DNA from: Flavobacteriales bacterium
Lineage (GTDB): Bacteria > Bacteroidota > Bacteroidia > Flavobacteriales_D > Sanyastnellaceae
Direction of reading: 5' to 3'
Assembly (NCBI GenBank): GCA_011524845.1
Contig: WTJL01000092.1
Location: 1-13,935 of the forward strand
Length of the DNA: 13,935 bases
Shown here: positions 1 to 6,855 of the stretch, piece by piece
How the letters are laid out: each line of letters begins with the position of its first letter
Position numbering within the stretch: the first letter of the stretch is position 1
Notes under the pieces: generated by a model
Databases searched by the model: none
Told to the model about the DNA's origin: nothing
Seen by the model: only the letters and a program-made list of their open reading frames with translations
Position numbers and translations under genes: made by a program

Positions 1-195
1 GACAAGCGTCAAGCGGCTGCAGGACCGTCCAAGCGCATTCTCTTGATGCAATTGACGACCCAAGGCGAGGTGAACGGCCTCATCAACCTTCACGGCCGCA
101 CCAAGGCGGTGACCGACAGCGAGGGCAACCCTGTGGGTGCCCCTGGAGTCATCCAGAGCGAAGGTTTGACGTTCGTGTGTCAGCGTCCCCGCTGA
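1..195 (+). CDS. 3' end of an unrecognised protein (partial)
   Basis: The window opens inside an open frame that reads 64 codons to a TGA at 193-195; the start lies upstream of the window. The visible C-terminus has a basic patch (PSKR), a stretch with 'LTTQGEVNGLINLHGRTKAVTD', and ends 'TFVCQRPR'. Nothing in it matches a motif I recognise. Codon use resembles the other genes, and a strong terminator begins 17 bp after the stop, which supports it as a real gene end rather than a chance frame. Function unknown. Confidence 0.6.
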   Translation, partial: DKRQAAAGPSKRILLMQLTTQGEVNGLINLHGRTKAVTDSEGNPVGAPGVIQSEGLTFVCQRPR

Positions 196-212
196 TTCGG
201 ATCTGATCCATC

Positions 213-246
213 AAAAAAAGAGGTCCTCCGAGGGGCCTCTTTTTTT
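213..246. terminator. Bidirectional intrinsic terminator between convergent genes
   Basis: The stem AGAGGTCC (219-226) pairs with GGGCCTCT (233-240, one T-G wobble) around a short loop. It is flanked by seven A on the left and eight T on the right, so each strand's transcript has a hairpin followed by a U tract. It lies between the stop of the plus-strand gene (195) and the stop of msrB (276, minus strand) and would end both transcripts. Confidence 0.9.
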
Positions 247-275
247 TGCTGCATGGAGATGCTCAGCCGCGGGAC

Positions 276-800
276 TCAGTCGATGTCCAGTTTGGGGGCG
301 AGTTTGACGGCCACGCTGTCTCGAGGGACAAAGTCCAGCGCCACACTGTTGATGCAGTAGCGAAGCCCCGTGGGAGGAGGCCCATCTTCAAACACGTGGC
401 CGAGGTGGCCGCCGCAGGCGTTGCAGACGACTTCCATGCGGCGCATGCCGTGGCTGAGGTCCATGCGTGCATCGACGCCAGATGCCTCCGCCGGCTGGTA
501 GAAGCTCGGCCATCCGCTGTTGCTCTTGAACTTGGCCCCGGAATCGAAGAGTTGTGCGCCGCATCCCATGCAGACGTACACCCCGTCTTCGTCGTGGAGC
601 CAAAATTCGCCTGAGAACCTAGGTTCCGTGCCCTGCTCGCGCAGGACGCGGTAAGCGTCAGGGCTGAGCACCCCGCACCAAGCGGAGGCCTTCAAGCTGT
701 CGGCAGGGGCCGCTGGGGCTGGAGCGTCTTGTTGCGCTTGGCAGCCCGACATCATGCAAGTCAGGGCAATGAGGGAAGAGGAGAGCAGGGCGCGGATCAT
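276..800 (-). CDS. msrB: Peptide-methionine (R)-S-oxide reductase MsrB, predicted lipoprotein
   Basis: 174 residues. MsrB reduces the R epimer of methionine sulfoxide in proteins. Seen: structural zinc ligands C77/C80 ('CMGC') and C126/C129 ('CNAC'), the 'GWPSF' motif (96-100), 'GGHLGHVF' (130-137), and the catalytic Cys149 in 'RYCINS'. The N-terminus (residues 1-20, ending 'MMSGC') reads as a lipoprotein signal with lipidated Cys20, followed by a Gln/Ala/Pro-rich linker, so the enzyme probably acts on the periplasmic side of a membrane. No Cys is seen at the usual resolving position after GWPSF; Cys42 could serve, or an external reductant. The start at 800 is chosen because it begins the signal peptide and overlaps the uvrA stop as ATGA, suggesting translational coupling. 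The open frame extends further upstream, but that part is uvrA in another frame. Confidence 0.93.
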   Translation of the reverse strand: MIRALLSSSLIALTCMMSGCQAQQDAPAPAAPADSLKASAWCGVLSPDAYRVLREQGTEPRFSGEFWLHDEDGVYVCMGCGAQLFDSGAKFKSNSGWPSFYQPAEASGVDARMDLSHGMRRMEVVCNACGGHLGHVFEDGPPPTGLRYCINSVALDFVPRDSVAVKLAPKLDID

Positions 801-3586
801 GGAGTGGAGAGTTTGGGGGCGAGGTGTTTTCCCGTGAGAGAGCGCACATTCTGTGCCAAACTCTCGGGCGTGCCTTGGTGCACGAGGTTGCCTCCGTGTT
901 TGCCGCCGCCGGGTCCCAAATCCAAGATGTGGTCCGCACACTTCAACACGTCCAAGTGGTGCTCGATCACGACGACCGAATGTCCTTGTTGGAGCAGGGC
1001 GTCGAAGGACTCGAGCAATTTGGCCACGTCGTGCACGTGCAGGCCCGTCGTGGGTTCGTCAAACACAAACAACGTGTGGCCTTGGCGGTCGCCCCGGGCG
1101 AGAAAGGCCGCGAGTTTGATGCGTTGCGCTTCCCCACCGCTGAGGGTGTTGGAGCCTTGCCCCAAAGCCACGTAACCGAGCCCCACGTCGTGCAGGGGTT
1201 GCAGTTTGGCCAGCAAGCGGCGAATGGTGGCCGAAGGCTTTCGCCCCGGTTCAGGGGCAAAAAACAACAGGGCGTCGTCCACCGTCATGGTCAAGATGTC
1301 GTGGACGGTCTTGCCTTGGTAGGTCACCTCCAGCACGTGGTCTTGGAAGCGTTTGCCGTCGCAGTCCTCACACACGAGTTTCAGATCGGCCATGAACTGC
1401 ATGCCCACCGTCACATGGCCTTCGCCTTCGCAGGTCTCGCATCGGCCACCCGAGATGTTGAAGCTGAAGTGGGACGGCTTCAAGCCACGCGCCTTGGCGT
1501 GGGAGGTGTCGGCCAACAGCGACCGAATCTCATCGAACGCCTTGACGTAGGTGACGGGGTTGGAGCGAGAGCTTTTTCCAATGGGGTTTTGGTCCACAAA
1601 CTCCAGGTGCTCCAGGGTGCGCAAATCGCCTTCGAGCTTGGAGAAGCCCTTGGGGTTGCCCCCAAACCCGTCGAGCTCCGCCTGAATGGCCGGCACGAGG
1701 AGCTGGGTGATGAGGGTGCTCTTTCCGGAGCCGCTCACCCCGCTCACCGCCACCAGGCTGCGCAGGGGGATGGTGGCGTCGAATCCTTGAAGGTTGTTGG
1801 CGCGTGCTTCGCGAACGATCAACTTGTCGCCCACCGCCCGACGCTGCGCGGGAACGGCGATGGCTTGGTGGCCGTTGCGGTATGCGGCGGTCAACGACGG
1901 ATGGTCGGCGTCGAGGGAAGACAACCCTTCATGGGGGCCGCTGAACACCACCTCTCCACCAAACGATCCGGCGTGGGGCCCCATGTCCACCACGTGGTCG
2001 GCCGCCGTGACAATGTCGTCGTCGTGTTCCACCACGACCACCGTGTTGCCTTGGTTTCGAAGCCGTTGAAGCACGCCAATCAGCTGGGCGGTGTCTTCAG
2101 GGTGAAGGCCAATGCTGGGCTCGTCGAGGACGTAGGTGCTGCCCACAAGGGTGCTTCCCACGCAGGAACTCAGGGCGATGCGTTGAGATTCCCCGCCACT
2201 GAGGGTGGGGCTGCTCCGCTTCAGCGTCAAATAGCCCAAACCAAGGTCCATCAGGCATTGCAGCCGGGTGTCGATTTCCCACAACAAGCGCTCGGCGACT
2301 TTGGCGTCCGAATCGGACAGGGTCCAGCCGCGGAGCGTGGCGAGTGCTTCTTCGATGGGCATGGCCAAGAGCTGGGGCAAAGTCACGTCGCCGACGAACA
2401 CGTTGTGGGTGTCCTTCCCAAGCCGTGTGCCGTGGCAGGTGCTGCACAAGGTGCGCCCACGGTAACGGCTGATCATGACGCGGTTTTGAATCTTGTAGCT
2501 CTTGGCTTCGAGGGTCGCGAAGAAGGCGTGGATGCCCTTGAAATGGGCGCATCCGTTCCACACCAGGGCTTGTTGTTCCTCGGTCAGGGCGTGCCAAGGC
2601 GTGTGGACGGGAAGGTCCGCGTCCGCTGCGCCCATGACGAGTCGGTCGCGCCACCGTCCGGTGCGTTCTCCGCGCCACGGGGCGACCGCACCGTCGTACA
2701 GGCTTTTGGTCGGGTCGGGAACGACCTTGTCGGGGTCGATGCCGAGCACGTGGCCGTAGCCTTCGCACGTGCCGCATGCGCCGACAGGGCTGTTGAAGTT
2801 GAACATGTCTGGCGACGGCTCAGGGAAGAGCATGCCGTCCCGTTCGAAGCGGTCGTTGAATTCGCGACACGTCGGGGCGCTGTCGCCGCTCGCTCCCCAG
2901 ATTTGGCATCGGCCACCCCCTTCGAAAAAGGCCGTTTCAACGCTGTCGGCCACACGTCCCGGGTCGTCCTTGGCCGAGGCGGGGGAGAAGCGGTCGATGA
3001 CCAACCCCAGCACGTCGGCGGGGTCGACGTCTTCGAGGCGCACCGCCCCTTGGTCGGTCCAGGCGCGGGAGTACCCTTGTTGCTGAAGCACGCGAAGTTG
3101 GTCTTCTGCAGATCGATCCTCTCGTGCATGGAGCGGCGCGACGAGCATCATGCGGTCGTCGGGGCTGTTCAGGACGGCGTCGACCACGTCGGTGACGCGG
3201 TCTTTGCGCACGACCTCTCCCGACACTGGCGACCGGGTTTCTCCAATGCGTGCGTACAGCATGCGCAAGTGGTCCAACACTTCCGTTCGGGTGCCCACGG
3301 TGCTCCGGGGACCTCCCGAGGCGCTGCGCTGCTCAATGGCCACGGCAGGAGAGAGGCCGTCGATGCGGTCGACGTCGGGCTTCTCGAGTCTGCCGAGAAA
3401 TTGACGGGCGTAACTGCTCAGACTCTCCACGTATCGACGTTGGCCTTCGGCGTACAGCGTGTCGAACGCCAGGCTGCTCTTGCCAGAACCGCTCAGCCCT
3501 GTGACCACCGTCAGTTTCTCCTTGGGAATGCTGACGTTGACGTCTTTCAAATTGTGCACGCGCGCACCGTGGATGTCAATCTTCAT
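797..3586 (-). CDS. uvrA: UvrABC excision nuclease subunit A (UvrA)
   Basis: 929 residues, the usual length. It is the ABC-type ATPase that loads UvrB onto damaged DNA in nucleotide excision repair. Seen: Walker A 'GLSGSGKSS' (30-38), signature 'LSGGESQRI' (462-470) and 'LDEPSIGLH' (487-495) in the first half; Walker A 'GVSGSGKST' (616-624), signature 'LSGGEAQRI' (815-823) and 'FDEPTTGLH' (842-850) in the second. The C-terminal zinc module is intact (C716, C719, C739, C742), as is 'LCSTCHGTRL' (380-389). The UvrB-binding region (about 120-200) is present, so this is not the shortened UvrA2 type. The first zinc site is incomplete: 'SAPTC' leaves only C240 to face C271/C274, and 'SPVSGEVV' (119-126) has Ser where other phyla have Cys; I recall both as typical of Bacteroidota. 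The promoter is not clear; 'TACCTTCA' upstream on the minus strand is a weak match to the phylum's -7 box. Confidence 0.97.
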   Translation of the reverse strand: MKIDIHGARVHNLKDVNVSIPKEKLTVVTGLSGSGKSSLAFDTLYAEGQRRYVESLSSYARQFLGRLEKPDVDRIDGLSPAVAIEQRSASGGPRSTVGTRTEVLDHLRMLYARIGETRSPVSGEVVRKDRVTDVVDAVLNSPDDRMMLVAPLHAREDRSAEDQLRVLQQQGYSRAWTDQGAVRLEDVDPADVLGLVIDRFSPASAKDDPGRVADSVETAFFEGGGRCQIWGASGDSAPTCREFNDRFERDGMLFPEPSPDMFNFNSPVGACGTCEGYGHVLGIDPDKVVPDPTKSLYDGAVAPWRGERTGRWRDRLVMGAADADLPVHTPWHALTEEQQALVWNGCAHFKGIHAFFATLEAKSYKIQNRVMISRYRGRTLCSTCHGTRLGKDTHNVFVGDVTLPQLLAMPIEEALATLRGWTLSDSDAKVAERLLWEIDTRLQCLMDLGLGYLTLKRSSPTLSGGESQRIALSSCVGSTLVGSTYVLDEPSIGLHPEDTAQLIGVLQRLRNQGNTVVVVEHDDDIVTAADHVVDMGPHAGSFGGEVVFSGPHEGLSSLDADHPSLTAAYRNGHQAIAVPAQRRAVGDKLIVREARANNLQGFDATIPLRSLVAVSGVSGSGKSTLITQLLVPAIQAELDGFGGNPKGFSKLEGDLRTLEHLEFVDQNPIGKSSRSNPVTYVKAFDEIRSLLADTSHAKARGLKPSHFSFNISGGRCETCEGEGHVTVGMQFMADLKLVCEDCDGKRFQDHVLEVTYQGKTVHDILTMTVDDALLFFAPEPGRKPSATIRRLLAKLQPLHDVGLGYVALGQGSNTLSGGEAQRIKLAAFLARGDRQGHTLFVFDEPTTGLHVHDVAKLLESFDALLQQGHSVVVIEHHLDVLKCADHILDLGPGGGKHGGNLVHQGTPESLAQNVRSLTGKHLAPKLSTP

Positions 3587-3772
3587 TGCAGTTTTTAACA
3601 GCGTGAAGGTACCTGAGGTTTGGACTCGACAGTTAAAAGAGGTACTTTAGGTCTTGTTCAGGTGAACCCTTTTTAACGCATTGCCATTCGACACATTCGA
3701 CTCTAGTTCCATTTCATGAAGCCTTGACCCGGGATCGACCCGACGACTGGGCATGAAGTAAAGAGTTGTGTC
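3587..3772. other. Intergenic region between divergent uvrA and the sigma-factor gene
   Basis: 186 bp with no open frame I support. It must hold the divergent promoters of uvrA (minus) and the ECF sigma gene (plus). It is AT-richer at 3590-3680, with several TTTTTAAC / TTAAAAG stretches. I see no full match to the Bacteroidota promoter pair (TTG about 20 bp before TAnnTTTG) on either strand. Near the sigma gene there is a short repeat of GACCCG at 3727-3745 around a CCCGGG palindrome. No terminator or riboswitch was seen. Confidence 0.4.
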
Positions 3773-4357
3773 ATGCATGCATCCCTCACCGACCGCGATT
3801 TGATTCGCGCCTACAGAAACGGCGACGAACGCGCATTTGAAACCTTGTTGAACCGCTACCAGCAGGGGGTCTTCACGAAGATTCACTTTGTGGTGCGCGA
3901 CGAAGAAATCGCAAACGACCTCTTCCAGGATGTGTGGATCAAGGTGGTCCAAATCCTCAAGACCGGCCGTTACGTGGAGGAAGGCAAGTTTGGCCCGTGG
4001 GTGATGCGCATTGCACACAACGCGGCCATCGACCATTTCCGCCGGAACCGAAAGCGCCGCATGGTGCGCCCCACCGACGATTTTGACATCTTCGACACGC
4101 TGTCCCACGACGCCCCGAGCGTGGAGGACCGCATGGTGGAAGATGAAATTTTGGCTGAGTTGCGCCAGTTGATTCCCGCGTTGCCTGAGGAGCAGCAGCA
4201 GGTCGTTCAAATGCGCCTCGAGCACAATTTGAGCTTCAAAGAAATTGCGGAGGAAACCGACGTGAGCATCAACACAGCGTTGGGACGCATGCGGTATGCC
4301 TTGATCAACCTGCGCCGCATGGTGGAAGACCAAAACTTGGTCCTCACTCCGAGGTAA
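3773..4357 (+). CDS. ECF-family (sigma-70 group 4) RNA polymerase sigma factor
   Basis: 194 residues. ECF sigma factors direct RNA polymerase to a small regulon. Region 2 covers about residues 15-95, with 'DRDLIRAYRNGDERAFETLLNRY' at its start and 'DLFQDVWIKVV' (49-59) and 'NAAIDHFRRNRKRR' (83-96) as the core- and -10-binding helices. An acidic linker follows (about 100-125). Region 4 covers about 125-185, with 'LPEEQQQVVQMRLEHNLSFKEIAEETDVSINTALGR' as its helix-turn-helix. No anti-sigma gene lies beside it: the next frame is a small soluble protein with no membrane segment. The start codon sits in the palindrome ATGCATGCAT and has no Shine-Dalgarno; it matches the usual family N-terminus. 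The regulon cannot be told from this window. Confidence 0.93.
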   Translation: MHASLTDRDLIRAYRNGDERAFETLLNRYQQGVFTKIHFVVRDEEIANDLFQDVWIKVVQILKTGRYVEEGKFGPWVMRIAHNAAIDHFRRNRKRRMVRPTDDFDIFDTLSHDAPSVEDRMVEDEILAELRQLIPALPEEQQQVVQMRLEHNLSFKEIAEETDVSINTALGRMRYALINLRRMVEDQNLVLTPR

Positions 4358-4383
4358 ACGGAACGTCATTCATGATTTGGGAA

Positions 4384-4420
4384 GGGGCGCACACAATAGG
4401 GTGCGCCCTTCTTCGTTCTA
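4384..4420 (+). terminator. Probable intrinsic terminator after the sigma-factor gene
   Basis: A perfect 8-bp stem, GGGCGCAC (4385-4392) with GTGCGCCC (4401-4408) around an 8-nt loop, is followed by the T-rich tail TTCTTCGTTCT. It starts 27 bp after the sigma-factor stop. The tail is not a clean T run, so termination may be partial and could allow read-through into the small gene downstream. Confidence 0.7.
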
Positions 4421-4444
4421 GGGGTGAACATCAATCCCTCGTTC

Positions 4445-4615
4445 ATGAATTCACTCTTCTCTGACGTCCCTTTTTCTTGCGATCCTTCTGACCAGCCCAA
4501 CGCCGATGCTTGGGTGACGCCACGTGCGTCCAGCATTCGAAACGTGTTGCGGTACGCCCAGGCGTTCACCGCCACGGAAACCTCCCTCGGCCCAGCAGGC
4601 TTCCTGCAAAACTGA
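4445..4615 (+). CDS. Small hypothetical protein (56 aa) downstream of the ECF sigma factor
   Basis: An open frame of 56 residues from ATG at 4445, or 63 from a GTG at 4424. It has an acidic, Ser/Pro-rich first half and a C-terminal segment 'SSIRNVLRYAQAF', which looks like an amphipathic helix, then 'TSLGPAGFLQN' to the stop. From memory, short Bacteroidota proteins with a helix of the form 'I-x-N-I-L-x-[FY]-[AS]-[KR]-A' and an 'LxN' end are often found beside housekeeping genes, which is why I call it; this is not verified. It ends one base before the convergent stop of the exonuclease gene, so it fills the gap exactly. It has no signal peptide or membrane segment. It could be regulated with the sigma factor if the hairpin between them leaks. 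Role unknown. Confidence 0.5.
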   Translation: MNSLFSDVPFSCDPSDQPNADAWVTPRASSIRNVLRYAQAFTATETSLGPAGFLQN

Positions 4616-4616
4616 G

Positions 4617-5978
4617 TCAGTCCTCGCGTTTGGGAATCCACGTAGGGTTCCTGGCCATTTCTTCCCTGAGCCTCGCGTCCAGTGTGGACGACGGCGCCAC
4701 AGGATGCAGGCCCGAGGTCAAGGCCTCCAGCAAGGCTTGGCCTTCTGGCGTGTCAAGCCTTTCGCTCAGATCGTCGGCTTCCACAAAGCCGCAGCCCCGT
4801 ACGTGCCCCTCGACCACGGCAATCAAGCCGCGCTCGTCTGGGCTGCGTCCGGATTCCACAAACCATCCTGAAGCCACGTTTCGCCAGTCCTCGAGGGCGG
4901 CCTCAAAATGGGCTTCGTGCACCTCCTGCGAGACGGGGTCGGCGGCACTCCACGCACCGAGCCCCAGCCACTCTGGGTTCAAGTCATGGACCTTCACTTG
5001 CTCGTGGAGCCACGCACGCGCACTCGCCTCTGAATGAAAAGTTCGAATGGCATCCCGCGCACTGGCTTGGGTTCGGATGGCCAAGCGGCTTCGCCCTTGT
5101 CGGTCTTTGTAGTGCACAACGGTGCGGTACGACCGCGGTTGTTTCTGTGCGCGGTTGAGCGGGGGCCAGTGGGCGCGAATGCGGACATCTTCCATCACCG
5201 CCGCCATCCATTCGCTGCCGGAGAGTTCGTGCTTCAAACTGCGCATGTCGCGGAGCAGCGTCTGCCGCTTGCGGGAGGCGGTGGTCCCTGAAAAGTGGCT
5301 TCGAACGCGCTGTTGAAGCTTGATGCTCATGCCGATGTACAGGGGCTTGCCCTGCGCGTCCAAGAACCAGTACACCCCGGGCTCGTCTGGCAAGGCGTCA
5401 AATTCCGACGCCGCCACATGTTGGGGCATCCAATGTTCGCGGGTGCCGCGTTTCAAAGCGTCGTCGATGGCGAGTTTGCCGCGTTCAGACGCCACGATTT
5501 GGTGGAACAACTCCACCGTCGCTTCGGCGTCGCCCATGGCGCGGTGGCGGTCGACGTGTCGAATGCCTTTTGCGTCGCACAGGGCGCCCAAGCCGTAGCG
5601 GGGCAATCCGGGAAAGGCCTTCCGAGACAGCCGGACGGTGCAGAGCTTGGGGCGCTGCCACGACCGGTCCATGGCCTCAAAATGGCCCCGAATGAAGGCG
5701 TAGTCAAACCCGACGTTGTGCGCCACAAACACGCAGTCCTTCAGGATGCGTTCCACGTCGTCGGCCACCTCGTGAAAGCCAGGTGCGTCTTCCACCATGT
5801 CGTTGGAAATGCCGGTCAGGGCTTCGATGCGCGGGGGGATGGGCTCGTACGGGTTGATGAGCGAGCTCCAGCGGTCGATCTCCTGCACACCATCGGTGAC
5901 GACAATGCCAATCTCGGTGATGCCCCGGGATTTACGGGAGCCTCCCGTGGTTTCGATGTCGACGATGGCGTACTTCAC
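4617..5978 (-). CDS. DEDDh 3'-5' exonuclease fused to a GIY-YIG nuclease domain
   Basis: 453 residues. The N-terminal domain (about 1-165) is a DnaQ/epsilon-like exonuclease with all five DEDDh residues visible: D7 and E9 in 'DIETTGG', D92 in 'HNVGFDYAF', H145 and D150 in 'HRAMGDAE'. The middle domain (about 195-280) is GIY-YIG, as in UvrC/Cho: 'GVYWFLDAQGKPLYIG' (201-216), R224 in 'LQQRVRSHF', E256/E263 in 'SGSEWMAAVMED' and 'PPLN' at 272-275. The last 170 residues have no motif I know. The architecture is known in Bacteroidota and, in related form, in actinobacteria; it is expected to act in DNA repair or proofreading, but the substrate is not set by sequence. It is near uvrA but not in its operon. 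It converges on the small gene at 4445 with one base between stops and diverges from the cyclophilin gene (57 bp). Confidence 0.92.
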   Translation of the reverse strand: MKYAIVDIETTGGSRKSRGITEIGIVVTDGVQEIDRWSSLINPYEPIPPRIEALTGISNDMVEDAPGFHEVADDVERILKDCVFVAHNVGFDYAFIRGHFEAMDRSWQRPKLCTVRLSRKAFPGLPRYGLGALCDAKGIRHVDRHRAMGDAEATVELFHQIVASERGKLAIDDALKRGTREHWMPQHVAASEFDALPDEPGVYWFLDAQGKPLYIGMSIKLQQRVRSHFSGTTASRKRQTLLRDMRSLKHELSGSEWMAAVMEDVRIRAHWPPLNRAQKQPRSYRTVVHYKDRQGRSRLAIRTQASARDAIRTFHSEASARAWLHEQVKVHDLNPEWLGLGAWSAADPVSQEVHEAHFEAALEDWRNVASGWFVESGRSPDERGLIAVVEGHVRGCGFVEADDLSERLDTPEGQALLEALTSGLHPVAPSSTLDARLREEMARNPTWIPKRED

Positions 5979-6035
5979 ATTGCGAAGATGGGCAGGCGGT
6001 CCGCAATGAATGTACGTGCAGGGTATGTTTGTGGC

Positions 6036-6854
6036 ATGAAGGAGGTTTGGTTGGGCGCATGCATCGCCCTGACAGTGGGATGTGGCTCTGGCGAGCCGGT
6101 GCCATCACCGGAGGCGAAGGCGCCTCTGAAAGAGGCGGCACCTGCGCCTGAGGTGGACGAGCGAATTCGCCGTCTTGTGGCGTCGGAATTCCCGACCCTG
6201 ACCGACGAGAACGCGGCCGATTTCTTGCGCGAGTGGGGCGCCACGCAAACCGAGCGGCAGGTGGTCTTGGACACCAAGCATGGCCGCATCGTGGTGGAGC
6301 TGTTCGACGACGTTCCTGTGCACCGTGCCAACTTCTTGTACAAGGTCTACCGACGATACTTCGACCCTGCAGAATTCACACGTGTGGTGCCTGACTTCGT
6401 CGTGCAGGGCGGCAACAGCGAGGAGGAGAGGCCGCAGCAACTTCGGTTTTTGATCGGGCAACACACCCTGCCCGCCGAGTTTCAGGACGACAAGGTTCAC
6501 GTGCGCGGTGCCCTTGCCATGTCTCGGAGCTACAGTGAGAATCCTGAAAAGCGATCCTCAGGCTACGACTTCTACATTGTCACAGGCCGAAAGATTGGCG
6601 CCGAAGAGCTCGGCCGCATCCAACGCGACAAAGGCAGAACGTACACCCCTGCCCAAGCTCAGGCGTACGCCAAGGAGGGAGGCGCTCCCCATTTGGACGG
6701 AGAGCACACGGTCTTTGGACGGGTGGTGAAAGGCATGGACGTGGTGGACCGACTGGCCGCCACGCCACGCGATGGAAGCGACTGGCCGGTGGAGCGTTTG
6801 GAGGTGCGCATGAATGTCCTCAGCGAAGCTCCGGAAGTGTCGGACGCGTTCTGA
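6036..6854 (+). CDS. Cyclophilin-type peptidyl-prolyl cis-trans isomerase, predicted lipoprotein
   Basis: 272 residues from ATG 6036. It catalyses proline isomerisation in protein folding. Seen: a short hydrophobic leader ending 'LTVGC' (Cys16, lipobox slightly atypical), a Pro/Ala/Glu linker to about 45, then a cyclophilin domain (about 75-262) with 'FTRVVPDFVVQGG' (114-126, holding the catalytic Arg116, Phe121 and Gln124 equivalents), 'GALAMSR' (158-164), 'SSGYDFYIVTG' (174-184) and 'LDGEHTVFGRVVKGMDVVD' (220-238). His replaces the eukaryotic Trp before 'LDG'. A roughly 30-residue insertion (185-218) lies before that motif, as I recall from Bacteroidota homologues. The start could instead be ATG 6006, in frame and 10 codons earlier; I prefer 6036 because it places the hydrophobic leader near the N-terminus. 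It probably acts in the periplasm or at the outer membrane. Its stop converges on the Met8-like gene one base away. Confidence 0.92.
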   Translation: MKEVWLGACIALTVGCGSGEPVPSPEAKAPLKEAAPAPEVDERIRRLVASEFPTLTDENAADFLREWGATQTERQVVLDTKHGRIVVELFDDVPVHRANFLYKVYRRYFDPAEFTRVVPDFVVQGGNSEEERPQQLRFLIGQHTLPAEFQDDKVHVRGALAMSRSYSENPEKRSSGYDFYIVTGRKIGAEELGRIQRDKGRTYTPAQAQAYAKEGGAPHLDGEHTVFGRVVKGMDVVDRLAATPRDGSDWPVERLEVRMNVLSEAPEVSDAF

Positions 6855-6855
6855 G

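Noticed and set aside
801..941. N-terminal extension of msrB by 47 codons
   Set aside because: It overlaps uvrA in another frame, and the extension would bury the lipoprotein signal peptide that begins at 800.
824..3598. Plus-strand open frame of 924 codons opposite uvrA
   Set aside because: It lies entirely antisense to a full-length UvrA with all motifs. Long antisense frames are expected in GC-rich coding DNA, and its translation has no domain, being rich in His/Val/Gly/Gln.
3647..4369. Minus-strand open frame of 240 codons opposite the sigma factor
   Set aside because: Mirrors the sigma-factor codons and has no motif. The plus-strand frame has clear sigma regions 2 and 4.
5295..6005. 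Long upstream extension of the cyclophilin frame
   Set aside because: It is antisense to the exonuclease/GIY-YIG gene, and the lipoprotein signal begins at 6036.
6024..6031. TATGTTTG, a perfect match to the Bacteroidota -7 box TAnnTTTG
   Set aside because: It would start transcription at or just inside the chosen start codon (6036), and there is no TTG about 20 bp upstream. A 6-base match is expected by chance in a window this size.
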